Notes: a model not told the origin generated them from the letters alone. Numbered from the stretch's first letter, positions 1-8,725 are shown. The stretch is DNA of 64,000 nt from Chryseobacterium sp. G0201 (GCF_003815655.1 NZ_CP033917.1:2108001-2172000), one strand, 5' to 3'. Numbers and translations: made by a program.

Positions 1-5
1 TTTTT

Positions 6-791
6 TCATGGCTGTTTTTTTAAAATAATATTGAGTGTAGTTCCCATGTTTTTATGGCTTTCAAGGCTGAAATCTGCCCCGATGATCTCGGCTCTGTTTT
101 TCATGTTGGTTAAGCCGATTCCGTTTGAAGTGATCCTTGATCTGTCAAATCCCACTCCGTCATCTTTGATTTTTAATTCCCAAAAAGATTCGTCAGAAGT
201 ATTAAGATCGATAAAAATATTTTTACAACGCGAATGTTTTATACTGTTCTGAATGAATTCCTGAGTAATTCTTAAAAGCATATTTTTCTGAACAAAGTCT
301 AAATCAAGGTTTTCGAAATTATGTTTAAAATTTACTTTACATTTTTTAAAGGAATTGGTATTGTCTACTTCTTCCTGAATTAAAGTTACGATTTCCTTTT
401 GACTTATATTGTCATCTGTTAAGGTTTTAGATAAGCTTCTTAAATCCTGCAAAGATTGGTTGATGATCTGTGAAACCTGTTCTATTCTTTCGCTCACCTC
501 GGGAACTTTATTTTCGTATAAAAGTTGCTGTGTGTAAAGACTTACAAGGGTTAATTTTTGTCCGATATTATCATGAAGCTCACGCCCGATCTGCTGCATC
601 GTAGCCTGCTGAATTTCCAGTTGTGTTGCCAGAAGTTCTTTCTGGTGGATTTCGTTTTTTATTTCAATTTCAATTAAATATTCTTTTTTACGCTGCTTGT
701 ATTTTCTGATATATACAATGATAGCAGCAACAAACAACACAAAAAATATGTTGAATAAAATTAATGTTATTAAGAGCTCTGTTTTCCCCAT
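6..791 (-). CDS. Sensor histidine kinase (HisKA_3 / NarL-partner type)
   Basis: A 261-residue membrane-anchored kinase. Residues 6-28 form one transmembrane helix, followed by a charged coiled-coil linker. The dimerisation and phosphoacceptor box is ELHDNIGQKL with the predicted phospho-His at residue 73. The ATPase domain follows, with an N-box (NSIKHSRCKN), a G1 box (DDGVGFD) and a G2 box (GIGLTNMKNRAEIIGA). This layout is that of short HisKA_3 kinases, which normally phosphorylate a LuxR/NarL-type response regulator; that partner is probably just left of the window. There is no extracellular sensor domain, so the signal may come through the membrane protein encoded immediately upstream, whose 3' end overlaps this gene by 22 bases. 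Confidence 0.9.
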   Translation of the reverse strand: MGKTELLITLILFNIFFVLFVAAIIVYIRKYKQRKKEYLIEIEIKNEIHQKELLATQLEIQQATMQQIGRELHDNIGQKLTLVSLYTQQLLYENKVPEVSERIEQVSQIINQSLQDLRSLSKTLTDDNISQKEIVTLIQEEVDNTNSFKKCKVNFKHNFENLDLDFVQKNMLLRITQEFIQNSIKHSRCKNIFIDLNTSDESFWELKIKDDGVGFDRSRITSNGIGLTNMKNRAEIIGADFSLESHKNMGTTLNIILKKQP

Positions 792-1417
792 ATGAATGAA
801 ATTGAGAATAATAAGTACATTACAATTCCTGAAATCAAAAAGTAAGCGAAGTAGATATCGTAAATCTCTCTGTAGGTTTTAATAAAAGCAAAAAACGTCC
901 AGAAGGGTAGAGTTCCGATATAAAACAGCGTCACGCCCAGATTAATATAAAACATCGGGTTTTTATTGAAATTCAGGATGTTTGAGGAATTAACCTGCTG
1001 ATAATATTCCATGACTACAAGGATCATTAAGATCAGGCAGCCTAAAGTATAGTTTAATGAAAACATGACTTTATCTGTTGAAAAAAGAAGTTCACTGGGG
1101 ATAAATGATAATAAATAAATCAAGGATAAAGTGATGAAGAGTTTGGGTTTTCCAAAAGATTTTGATGCGTACAGCCAATAGAAAAATATAAACTGAACGG
1201 GAATTACAAAATAATTGTAAAACGCAGCTTTATCGTAATCCATTAATTTACCTCCCCATTTTCCTACGGCTTCACACAGGAAAATGAAGATCAGATAAAA
1301 CACAAAGTATTTCCAATATTGGTTTTTTATACGGTTGTAATACAGAACGGATATTAATGCAGCGATACCCTCACTCCAGAACATAGATTCGTATATCAAT
1401 TTTTGGAAATCAGTCAT
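770..1417 (-). CDS. Polytopic membrane protein of unknown function
   Basis: A 215-residue hydrophobic protein with about six or seven predicted membrane segments. Loops are short and no catalytic motif was seen. Its 3' end overlaps the start of the downstream histidine kinase by 22 bases, which suggests translational coupling. I infer that it may be the sensing partner of a kinase that has only one membrane helix of its own. The family was not recognised by name; small seven-helix proteins of this kind often sit beside HisKA_3 kinases in flavobacteria. Confidence 0.7.
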   Translation of the reverse strand: MTDFQKLIYESMFWSEGIAALISVLYYNRIKNQYWKYFVFYLIFIFLCEAVGKWGGKLMDYDKAAFYNYFVIPVQFIFFYWLYASKSFGKPKLFITLSLIYLLSFIPSELLFSTDKVMFSLNYTLGCLILMILVVMEYYQQVNSSNILNFNKNPMFYINLGVTLFYIGTLPFWTFFAFIKTYREIYDIYFAYFLISGIVMYLLFSISFIWGKQSS

Positions 1418-1464
1418 TGTGTTTATGCTTAAAATATTGTTACGTTAATATTAATTAAAATTTT

Positions 1465-2025
1465 TTAGTATTCTTCAACTTTTTTATCATCCGGCGGTAT
1501 AAGGTTTCCGTGATTTTGAGACAAAACAGCTGTTAAGGCTTTATTCATCGCCATTACTTCTCCTTGTTTACCGTCATTATCACTGTTTTGATTATAAGTG
1601 GAAGCATCCAAAGGATTGAAATCATAGCTTAAAATTTCTCCTTCAGCATTCCCCATTTTCAGTGTAGGAACCATTACCAAAGTATGTTTTCCTGCATAGT
1701 TTGTCCCGATCGGAGTATTTTCCATCATATCCCAGTTGTTCGCTTGTGGATAGGCTGCATAATAAAATCTAATACCTAGATCATTTTCTGTGATTCCTGA
1801 ATCTACTTTTTGCGTTTCATTTTCAATGTCTGAAATGAATTTTTTCAAGGTTGCTAGATCGAAACGGATAGAATGAGCATCTTCCATTCCGAATTTAGTA
1901 TTGATTGCAGTTAATTGATTACTACGATAGTTATTAATTAATTTTTGAACAAATTCTGAAGGCATAGTGTTTGGAGCATCGGTTAGCTCGATAGTGTCTC
2001 CGCTAAAGATTGGTTTTGTTTTCAT
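1465..2025 (-). CDS. Conserved hypothetical cytoplasmic protein
   Basis: A 186-residue soluble protein with no signal peptide, membrane segment or recognised motif. It starts MKTKPIFSGDTIELTDAPN and ends in an acidic, polar tail. A central stretch (GIRFYYAAYPQANNWDMM) has the look of a compact alpha/beta domain. The upstream region carries a short A/T-rich leader with repeated TAACTAACATTA-like words on the coding strand. It is separated from the neighbouring membrane protein by 47 bases and could be cotranscribed with it. Function unknown. Confidence 0.6.
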   Translation of the reverse strand: MKTKPIFSGDTIELTDAPNTMPSEFVQKLINNYRSNQLTAINTKFGMEDAHSIRFDLATLKKFISDIENETQKVDSGITENDLGIRFYYAAYPQANNWDMMENTPIGTNYAGKHTLVMVPTLKMGNAEGEILSYDFNPLDASTYNQNSDNDGKQGEVMAMNKALTAVLSQNHGNLIPPDDKKVEEY

Positions 2026-2181
2026 AATGTTAGCTTTTATAGTATAATGTTAGTTAGTAATGCAAATTTCGTAAATTTTTTATGTTAAATCGTACGTTTT
2101 TTTCCTATTAATTCTCCGTGATTTTACGGATTGTTCTGTTTAATTAAAATAATAAGGAATTTTGATGCATTTGACTAAAAA

Positions 2182-2216
2182 AATAAGTGCCGCAGATTGG
2201 GTCTGCGGCACTTATT
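2182..2216 (-). terminator. Intrinsic terminator downstream of clpB
   Basis: A perfect 15-base-pair stem (AATAAGTGCCGCAGA and its complement) closes a 5-base loop, and it is followed on the minus strand by a T-rich tract. It lies 30 bases after the clpB stop codon and separates clpB from the gene at 1465-2025. Confidence 0.85.
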
Positions 2217-2245
2217 ACAAAAATAATATATATGAAAAAAACTAC

Positions 2246-4840
2246 TTATTTTTCAGCAGGTCTGAACACCAAACCTGTTTCTTCGAAATAATCTAACGTG
2301 ATTCTATCGCCTTCATTCACCGTTCCTGCAAGAATCTCTCTGGATAATTTATTTAAAACTTCCTGTTGTATTACTCTTTTCAATGGTCTTGCACCAAATG
2401 CCGGATCATAACCTTTATTCATTAAATAATCTACAGCATCCTGAGTGGCAGTCATAATGATATTTCGTTTTGCCAACAGATCATTGTATCCTCTCAATTG
2501 ATACTGAACGATTTTTCCAATTTCTTTTTTTCTTAAAGGTTGGAACAATACCGTTTCATCAATTCTGTTTAGGAATTCCGGACGTAAAGTTTGTTTTAAT
2601 AAATCAAAAACTTCAATTTTAGTTTTCTCAACAATTTCGTCTTGATTTTCTTCGGTAATATTTTCAAAATTCTCCTGAATGATGTGCGAGCCTAAATTCG
2701 AAGTCATAATGATAATCGAATTTTTAAAATTCACGACTCTACCTTTATTATCCGTCAATCTTCCGTCATCTAAAACTTGCAACAAAGTGTTGAAAACATC
2801 AGGATGCGCTTTTTCAATTTCATCTAAAAGCACGACTGAATAAGGTCTTCTTCTCACCGCTTCCGTCAATTGACCACCTTCATCATATCCAACATATCCC
2901 GGAGGTGCACCAACAAGCCTAGACACGCTGTGTCTTTCCTGATATTCACTCATATCAATTCTCGTCATATTGTTTTCATCGTCGAATAAAAACTCGGCCA
3001 ATGCTTTTGCGAGCTCAGTTTTACCAACTCCGGTAGTTCCTAAGAATAAGAATGATCCGATTGGTTTTTTCTCGTCGCTCAATCCTGCTCTGTTTCTTCT
3101 GATCGCATCTGCAACAGCACCAATTGCTTCCTCCTGACCAACAACTCTGTGATGAAGTTCAGTTTCAAGATGTAATAATTTTTCTCTTTCAGATTGAAGC
3201 AACTTGGTAACAGGAATTCCTGTCCATTTTCCGATAACTTCAGAGATGTTGTCTGCTGTGACTTCTTCTTTAATTAATTCATTTTGATGGTTTTGCATCT
3301 CCAATTCTAGTTTTTGCAAAGCATCTTCTTTTTCTTTTATTTTTCCATACTGAATTTCAGCAACTTTTGCGTAATCTCCTGCTCTTGAAGCTCTTTCTGC
3401 TTCCAATTTCAGAGATTCTATATCTTTTTTGATGGATGTTAAATCCTCAGATTTTTGTTTTTCTTTAAGCCATTTAGCATTAATTTCATTTCTTTCCTCA
3501 GAAATTTTCGAAATATCTTCTTTTAAATGGTCAATTTTTGTCTGATTGCCTTCTCTTGAAATGGCAGCCAATTCAATTTCCATCTGCATCAGTTTTCTGT
3601 CTAAAACATCCAGTTGTTCAGGTTTTGAATTGATTTCCATTCTCAACTTAGCCGAAGCTTCGTCAATCAAGTCAATCGCTTTGTCCGGTAAAAATCGGTC
3701 CGAAATATATCGTTGAGACATCTCCACCGCAGCAATAATCGCTTCGTCTTTGATTCTTACTTTGTGGTGAGCTTCATATTTATCTTTAATTCCACGAAGA
3801 ATAGAGATTGCAGATTCAGTATCAGGTTCTTCCACCATCACTTTCTGGAAACGTCTTTCAAGTGCTTTATCTTTTTCGAAATACTTTTGATATTCATTTA
3901 AAGTTGTTGCACCGATTGCTCTTAATTCTCCTCTTGCCAAAGCTGGTTTTAAGATGTTAGCAGCATCCATCGCGCCTTCACCACCTCCAGCTCCCACTAA
4001 AGTGTGGATTTCATCGATGAAAAGAATGATTTGTCCGTCGGATTTTGTAACTTCATTAATAACCGATTTCAAACGCTCTTCAAATTCACCTTTATATTTC
4101 GCACCGGCGATCAAAGCTCCCATATCCAATGAATACAAGGTTTTATCTTGTAGGTTTTCAGGAATGTCTCCTGAAATAATTCTGTGTGCAATTCCTTCAG
4201 CTATAGCAGTTTTTCCAACTCCCGGTTCACCAATTAAGATCGGATTGTTCTTTGTTCTTCTTGAAAGAATCTGCAAAACTCTCCTGATTTCTTCATCACG
4301 ACCGATAACCGGGTCTAATTTCCCTTCTGCAGCGAGTTCGTTGAAGTTTTTAGCATATTTTTTTAAGGATTGATACGTTTCTTCTGAGCTTGCAGATGTC
4401 GCGGTACTACCTTTTCGTAATTCTTTAATTCCGCCTTCCAAAAGACTTTTGGTCACGCCCATATCTTTCAACATCTTCGAAACTTCAGAATTGGTTTCTA
4501 AAAGAGAAAGCCACAAATGCTCGATCGTTACAAATTCATCACCCATTTTTTTAGCGATGTTGGGAGCATCAAGCAAAACTTTATTTGCAGATTGTGAAAG
4601 ATAAATATTTCCTCCCTGTACTTTTGGAAGCTTTTCTAAATTTTCACGGTTTCGCTCTCTTACCAAATTAGCATCTGCTTCAGATTTTTTTAATAAGAAA
4701 GGCGATATATTTTCATCTATCTGGAAAATACCTTCCAATAAATGTTGAGGTTCTATGCTTTGATTGCCAAATTCCATAGCAACTTGCTGTGCTGCTTGGA
4801 TGGCTTCCTGTGATTTTACTGTATATTGATTTAAGTTCAT
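2246..4840 (-). CDS. clpB: ATP-dependent disaggregase ClpB
   Basis: An 864-residue AAA+ Hsp100 protein of the usual ClpB length. It has an N-terminal Clp repeat domain (about 1-150), NBD1 with Walker A GEPGVGKT (near 205) and Walker B ILFIDEIHTL, the long coiled-coil middle domain (about 410-525) that marks ClpB rather than ClpA, and NBD2 with Walker A GTTGVGKTE and Walker B VVLLDEIEKAHPDV. It has no IGF/L loop for ClpP docking that I could see. It works with DnaK to rescue aggregated proteins. It is a single-gene unit with its own terminator. No CIRCE element was seen upstream; an 8-base-pair hairpin (AAGAAACT / AGTTTCTT, 4894-4923) lies in the likely 5' UTR. Confidence 0.97.
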   Translation of the reverse strand: MNLNQYTVKSQEAIQAAQQVAMEFGNQSIEPQHLLEGIFQIDENISPFLLKKSEADANLVRERNRENLEKLPKVQGGNIYLSQSANKVLLDAPNIAKKMGDEFVTIEHLWLSLLETNSEVSKMLKDMGVTKSLLEGGIKELRKGSTATSASSEETYQSLKKYAKNFNELAAEGKLDPVIGRDEEIRRVLQILSRRTKNNPILIGEPGVGKTAIAEGIAHRIISGDIPENLQDKTLYSLDMGALIAGAKYKGEFEERLKSVINEVTKSDGQIILFIDEIHTLVGAGGGEGAMDAANILKPALARGELRAIGATTLNEYQKYFEKDKALERRFQKVMVEEPDTESAISILRGIKDKYEAHHKVRIKDEAIIAAVEMSQRYISDRFLPDKAIDLIDEASAKLRMEINSKPEQLDVLDRKLMQMEIELAAISREGNQTKIDHLKEDISKISEERNEINAKWLKEKQKSEDLTSIKKDIESLKLEAERASRAGDYAKVAEIQYGKIKEKEDALQKLELEMQNHQNELIKEEVTADNISEVIGKWTGIPVTKLLQSEREKLLHLETELHHRVVGQEEAIGAVADAIRRNRAGLSDEKKPIGSFLFLGTTGVGKTELAKALAEFLFDDENNMTRIDMSEYQERHSVSRLVGAPPGYVGYDEGGQLTEAVRRRPYSVVLLDEIEKAHPDVFNTLLQVLDDGRLTDNKGRVVNFKNSIIIMTSNLGSHIIQENFENITEENQDEIVEKTKIEVFDLLKQTLRPEFLNRIDETVLFQPLRKKEIGKIVQYQLRGYNDLLAKRNIIMTATQDAVDYLMNKGYDPAFGARPLKRVIQQEVLNKLSREILAGTVNEGDRITLDYFEETGLVFRPAEK

Positions 4841-5101
4841 ATTTTTATATTTTTTGTAATGGTTACGTTCGTATTAATTTTTCTAAAAACATCAAGAAAC
4901 TAAATTCTAAGGCTCAGTTTCTTAATGCTATCAATTATTTATCATTTAATTCTATTAGCTTATCGCAAAAAGTGTTCTATTATTAAATTTTTAAACATTT
5001 AAGACAGAATTTCCGAATTATGCATTTTTAAATTAAAACAAAACGACAAAATTTCCGATTCATAATATTTTGGAATAAAATGATGGAAAAATCGTCATAA
5101 C

Positions 5102-5164
5102 ATGAAAAATTTAAGAAAGATTTTGAAGTTAGTTGAAAAGTATAAAACATTAAAAGGGCCGTAA
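5102..5164 (+). pseudogene. Possible remnant of a double-glycine leader peptide gene (20 codons)
   Basis: The frame encodes MKNLRKILKLVEKYKTLKGP and then stops. It resembles the leaders of the three exported peptides at 44.7-45.3 kb, which begin MKNLRKLS or MKNLTKIS and end KTVKGG, KTIKGG or KSIQGS. The core is absent and the second glycine is proline, so at best this is a decayed leader. The match is short and lysine-rich, so chance is a real alternative. Confidence 0.2.
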
Positions 5165-5296
5165 AAAGTGCAGAAAAAATTAGAGATTTCATTAGTCAGA
5201 AATCTTTTCAGACTTAAGAATATTGAATATTATTAAATATTTACATTCCTTACGTTAAATCATGATATGAAATCAGCATATTAAAATCAAAATAAT

Positions 5297-5304
5297 TACT
5301 TTTG
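5297..5304 (+). promoter_or_regulatory. Candidate -7 box (TACTTTTG) of the TetR gene
   Basis: TACTTTTG fits the Bacteroidota TAnnTTTG -7 element. The start codon follows only 10 bases later, so the mRNA would have almost no 5' leader. No clear TTG -33 element was found at the usual distance. Confidence 0.45.
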
Positions 5305-5314
5305 CGTTTACCAG

Positions 5315-5890
5315 ATGGAGTTAAAAGAAAAACAAAGGAAAATATTAGACGTTGCTGTAGAACTTTTCAAAGAGAAAGGGTATATGGGCAGCTCTGTGAG
5401 GGACTTAGCGACGAAGCTTAATATTAAAGCGGCTTCTTTGTATGCACACATCCGTTCGAAGGAAGAAATTCTTGAGTGGATCTGCTTCGGAATTGCCAAT
5501 GATTTCTTTACCGAGCTTCAAACCGTAAAAAACACGGACATCAATCCAAAAGATAAATTGAATTTATTCATCGATAAACATTTATCAATAGTTCTCAGAA
5601 ACCGTGATGTCACGCACATTTATTCTAATGAATGGAAACATTTGGAGGAAAGACTTCCCGAATTTGTAGAATTAAGAAAAAAATATCAACAGGAAGTTGA
5701 AGAATTGATTTCTGAAATTTACCAAGCTGAAAACTGGGAACTGAAATCGCCAACTTTTACGACAAGATTCATTCTTCATACTTTAAACAATTCCTATTTC
5801 TGGTTCAAAAGAAACATTGAGTCAACCACTGAAATTACTGATGAGATAAGGGATAAGATTCTTTTTGGTCTTTTGGGAAATCAAAAGTAA
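5315..5890 (+). CDS. TetR/AcrR-family regulator, probable phenylacetate operon regulator
   Basis: A 191-residue protein starting MELKEKQRKILDVAVELF with the typical TetR N-terminal helix-turn-helix (SVRDLATKLNIKAASLYAHI, about residues 24-43) and a helical ligand domain. It lies directly upstream of the paa operon in the same direction. This is the position of the TetR-type PaaR regulators that in other bacteria repress paa genes until phenylacetyl-CoA binds. A palindrome suitable as its operator overlaps the paaK start region (6216-6229). The role is inferred from family and context; the ligand is not readable from the sequence. No PaaX-type regulator is present in the window. Confidence 0.85.
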   Translation: MELKEKQRKILDVAVELFKEKGYMGSSVRDLATKLNIKAASLYAHIRSKEEILEWICFGIANDFFTELQTVKNTDINPKDKLNLFIDKHLSIVLRNRDVTHIYSNEWKHLEERLPEFVELRKKYQQEVEELISEIYQAENWELKSPTFTTRFILHTLNNSYFWFKRNIESTTEITDEIRDKILFGLLGNQK

Positions 5891-5925
5891 GCATTATTTT
5901 AATCTTCTTTTTATAACATCATCTT

Positions 5926-6103
5926 TTGTCATTCCGTAGGAATCTCGACACATGTTGTTTAAGATATTTAGATTCCACGCTCCACTGCGTTCCGCTCTGA
6001 ATGGCAAACTTTGTGGATATATTTTAAACAGCATTTTTGAAGGAAGAATCTAAACTTAGTATTAGAGGTTCTTCACTACGCTGCGCTCCTTTAAGAATGA
6101 CAA
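5926..6103. repeat. Interspersed repeat element with 9-base inverted ends
   Basis: The element is bounded by TTGTCATTC (5926-5934) and its exact complement GAATGACAA (6095-6103). Inside are two related copies of a word of the type TTCnCACTnCGCTGCGCTC (near 5972-6005 and 6069-6095). It has no reading frame. Its GC content is higher than that of the flanks. The form is that of a short non-autonomous repeat; similar GAATGACA-ended sequences are common in flavobacterial intergenic DNA (recollection, not searched). Confidence 0.5.
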
Positions 6104-6160
6104 TTCGAAGTAAAAATTTCTCTAAATCTCAACCTAAAAATTATTTAGAATCATTCAAAA

Positions 6161-6176
6161 TATGACGAAAGTCATA
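6161..6176. promoter_or_regulatory. Palindrome TATGAC-N4-GTCATA upstream of the paa promoter
   Basis: A perfect inverted repeat with 6-base arms and a 4-base spacer. It ends 6 bases before the presumed -33 TTG, where a class I/II activator would bind. The half-site TGAC resembles a Crp/Fnr-superfamily half-site, but the regulator cannot be named from the sequence. Confidence 0.45.
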
Positions 6177-6182
6177 AAAATT

Positions 6183-6212
6183 TTGTCACCTCCCAAATTC
6201 TTTTTAAATTTA
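6183..6212 (+). promoter_or_regulatory. Promoter of the paa operon
   Basis: TTG at 6183-6185 and TAAATTTA at 6205-6212 are 19 bases apart, the spacing of flavobacterial -33/-7 promoters. The -7 box matches TAnnTTTG except for the last base. The start codon of paaK is at 6236. Confidence 0.55.
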
Positions 6213-6215
6213 CAC

Positions 6216-6229
6216 CTAACAAATGTTAG
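6216..6229. promoter_or_regulatory. Probable TetR/PaaR-type operator CTAAC-AAAT-GTTAG
   Basis: An inverted repeat with 5-base arms spans the expected transcription start, between the -7 box and the paaK start codon. A repressor bound here would block initiation. The adjacent TetR gene is the natural candidate to bind it. Confidence 0.5.
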
Positions 6230-6235
6230 TTAGTC

Positions 6236-7561
6236 ATGAATGTGGATTTTTCAGTTGAATACTTACAGCTCGACCAATTGAGACAGCTCCAGTCGGAAAG
6301 ATTGGTGGATTTGGTGGGTTACCTTGAGGAGAAGTCGGATTTTTATAAAGGAAAATTTGATGAATTAGGAATATCTCCACAGGAAATAAGGACAATTGAA
6401 GATATTACGAAACTTCCGATTACTTACAAACAAGACTTAAGAGACAATTATCCGTTCGGATTATTTACCGTTCCGAAAAATGAATTACAGAGAATTCACT
6501 GTTCAAGCGGAACAACGGGAAAACCAACGGTGGTAGGATATACAAAAGAAGACGTTGATTTATTCAGCGAAGTGGTAGCAAGATCTTTGAATGCAGCCGG
6601 AGCAAAACCGGGAATGCAATTACACAACGCTTATGGATACGGAATTTTCACAGGCGGACTTGGACTTCATTACGGAGCGGAAAAATTAGGAATGAGTGTT
6701 CTTCCGATTTCGGGAGGAATGACTTCAAGACAGGTTGATCTGATTATGGATTTTAAACCGGAAGTGATCTGTTGCTCTCCTTCTTATGCTTTAACAATCG
6801 CTGATGAATTTGCTAAAAGAGGAATCTCGGCAGACGAAATCAGTTTAAAATACGCCGTTTTGGGTTCAGAGCCTTGGACGGAATTGATAAGACATCATAT
6901 TGAAGAAAGATTAGGCGTTCACGCTACCAATATTTATGGGTTGAGTGAAATTATCGGACCCGGAGTTTCGATGGAAGATTTTGAGGAGAAAGGTGGCTCT
7001 TACATTTGGGAAGATCATTTTTATCCTGAAATTTTAGATCCGATTACAAAACAGTCGGTTCCTTTCGGGGAAGAAGGTGTTTTGGTAATAACAACGTTAA
7101 CGAAAAAAGCAATGCCGCTTTTACGGTATTGGACGAATGACATCACGAGTCTTTATTATGAGGAAAACTCAAAAAGAACAATGGTTAAAATGAAACCAAT
7201 TCTTGGAAGAGCCGATGATATGTTGATTGTAAGAGGTGTAAATGTATATCCAAGTCAGGTTGAAGAAGCATTTTCTCATGTGGAAGGCGTGGTTCCGAAT
7301 TATTATTTAACACCGATTGAGAAGGAACAAATGTGTGTAGCATTGGATATCGATCTGGAAATTGATGATGAATTTGTGAAAGACCAACAAATTGAAATTA
7401 ATACCGATGATTATGCTATTTTTGTCGGAAACTTTGGAAAAAGTATAGAAAACGAAATAAAAAAACGAGTAGGAATCACCACGAAAGTGAAAATTCATGC
7501 TCAGGACAGTTTGCCTAAGTGCGAAGGTGGAAAAATTAATAGAATACTTAAAACAAAATGA
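6236..7561 (+). CDS. paaK: Phenylacetate-CoA ligase
   Basis: A 441-residue AMP-forming ligase that activates phenylacetate to phenylacetyl-CoA, the first step of the paa pathway. It shows the P-loop-like motif CSSGTTGKPTVVGYTK, the core YGLSEIIGPG motif, GRADDMLIVRGVNVYPSQ and a C-terminal lysine motif LPKCEGGKINR, all diagnostic of the PaaK branch. The length is normal (about 430-440). It is the first gene of the operon and its stop overlaps the ATG of paaE (ATGA), so the two are probably translationally coupled. Regulation is probably by the upstream palindromes. Confidence 0.96.
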   Translation: MNVDFSVEYLQLDQLRQLQSERLVDLVGYLEEKSDFYKGKFDELGISPQEIRTIEDITKLPITYKQDLRDNYPFGLFTVPKNELQRIHCSSGTTGKPTVVGYTKEDVDLFSEVVARSLNAAGAKPGMQLHNAYGYGIFTGGLGLHYGAEKLGMSVLPISGGMTSRQVDLIMDFKPEVICCSPSYALTIADEFAKRGISADEISLKYAVLGSEPWTELIRHHIEERLGVHATNIYGLSEIIGPGVSMEDFEEKGGSYIWEDHFYPEILDPITKQSVPFGEEGVLVITTLTKKAMPLLRYWTNDITSLYYEENSKRTMVKMKPILGRADDMLIVRGVNVYPSQVEEAFSHVEGVVPNYYLTPIEKEQMCVALDIDLEIDDEFVKDQQIEINTDDYAIFVGNFGKSIENEIKKRVGITTKVKIHAQDSLPKCEGGKINRILKTK

Positions 7562-8643
7562 ATTCATTTTATAAATTAAAAACGGTAAGGGTTCAGAAAG
7601 ATACCAACGACGCAGTCAATGTTGCCGTTGAAATTCCTGAGGAACTGAAGGATAAATTCAGATTCAAGCAGGGGCAGTATCTTAACTTCCGAATGATGAT
7701 CGACGGAAACGAAGAGCGTCGTTCTTATTCTATCTGCAATGCTCCGAGTGAAAAAAGCAACACGCTGGAAGTATTGGTTAAGCTTTTAGAAAATGGAAAA
7801 GTTTCCGGTTATTTTAACGAGCATCTTCACATGGATGAAGTTCTTGAAGTGATGCCTCCGATGGGCGGTTTTAATACGTCTTATCACCCGACAAATGTAA
7901 AAACTTACGTTGGTTTGGCTGCAGGAAGCGGAATTTCTCCGGTTTTATCAAATATTAAAGAAAGTCTTTACCAAGAGCCTAATTCTAATGCTTATCTGTT
8001 CTACAGCAACAGAAGTATGAATCATGTGATGAAAAAGACTGAAATTGATAAATTAGTTGAAACTTTTAACGGAAGACTGAAAGTTGTTTATTTAGTAAGC
8101 CGTGAGCAACATGAAGATCCGATTTTTGAAGGAAGAATTTCTCCCGAAAAATTAAATCAGCTGTTTGAAAGATATACAGATATTGATGTTAAAGAATCTA
8201 CTTTCTTTATTTGTGGCCCTTCAGAAATGATTAAAGGGATTGCTGACTATTTAAAGAAAGAGAAAAAAGTACCTGCCATTCAGGTTTTATTTGAATATTT
8301 TACTGCTCCTGACGAAGAAAATTCTGAGGAAATGAGCGATGAATTCAAGGCAATTGCCAATTTAGAAAGTATGGTAACGGTCATTATCGATGATGACGAA
8401 TATTCGTTTCACCTTAATTCTAAAAAAGAGAGTATCTTAGATAAAGCATTGAAAGACAATCTTCCTGTACCATTTGCTTGTAAAGGAGGAGTTTGTTGTA
8501 CGTGTAAAGCGCAGGTTTTGGAAGGAGAAGTTTTCATGGAGAAAAATTTCGCGCTTACCGAAGATGAAGTAGCCAGAGGTTACGTTCTGACGTGTCAATG
8601 TCACCCGACAACGAATGTGGTGATGCTTAATTATGATGTATAA
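7558..8643 (+). CDS. paaE: Phenylacetyl-CoA epoxidase reductase subunit PaaE
   Basis: A 361-residue oxidoreductase with an FAD domain (RRSYSICNAPSE), an NAD(P) domain (GLAAGSGISPVLS, CGPSEMI) and a C-terminal plant-type 2Fe-2S ferredoxin domain with cysteines near residues 307, 312, 315 and 345 (ACKGGVCCTC...C). It passes electrons from NADPH to the PaaABC di-iron epoxidase. The order FNR then ferredoxin is typical of PaaE. In the classic E. coli order paaE follows paaD; here it precedes paaA. Confidence 0.95.
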   Translation: MNSFYKLKTVRVQKDTNDAVNVAVEIPEELKDKFRFKQGQYLNFRMMIDGNEERRSYSICNAPSEKSNTLEVLVKLLENGKVSGYFNEHLHMDEVLEVMPPMGGFNTSYHPTNVKTYVGLAAGSGISPVLSNIKESLYQEPNSNAYLFYSNRSMNHVMKKTEIDKLVETFNGRLKVVYLVSREQHEDPIFEGRISPEKLNQLFERYTDIDVKESTFFICGPSEMIKGIADYLKKEKKVPAIQVLFEYFTAPDEENSEEMSDEFKAIANLESMVTVIIDDDEYSFHLNSKKESILDKALKDNLPVPFACKGGVCCTCKAQVLEGEVFMEKNFALTEDEVARGYVLTCQCHPTTNVVMLNYDV

Positions 8644-8663
8644 TTAGTGTAACAAAGTAATAG

Positions 8664-8714
8664 TTTAACAATGTAACAATTATTGCTAGACTGTTAGATT
8701 GATTCATTGTTAAA
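8664..8714. repeat. Spacer hairpin between paaE and paaA
   Basis: TTTAACAATG (8664-8673) and its exact complement CATTGTTAAA (8705-8714) bracket a spacer built of TAACAATG-like words. It belongs to the set of low-complexity hairpins in this operon's gaps. Confidence 0.5.
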
Positions 8715-8725
8715 TTGGAAAAATT

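Larger units (their letters stand above)
4841..5314. other. 474-base intergenic region between clpB and the TetR gene
   Basis: This A/T-rich divergent region holds the clpB 5' side, including the hairpin 4894-4923, and the promoter of the TetR gene near its right end. It contains only one small reading frame worth naming, a 20-codon one at 5102-5164 that resembles a double-glycine leader and is listed separately. No other gene is visible. Confidence 0.6.
5891..6235. other. 345-base region between the TetR gene and paaK
   Basis: No gene is visible. The left two thirds is an inverted-repeat-bounded interspersed repeat (5926-6103). The right third is the paa promoter with two palindromes. Both are listed separately. 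Confidence 0.7.

Noticed and set aside
3954-4373. 139-residue plus-strand frame inside clpB
   Set aside because: It is the complement of the conserved first ATPase domain of ClpB.
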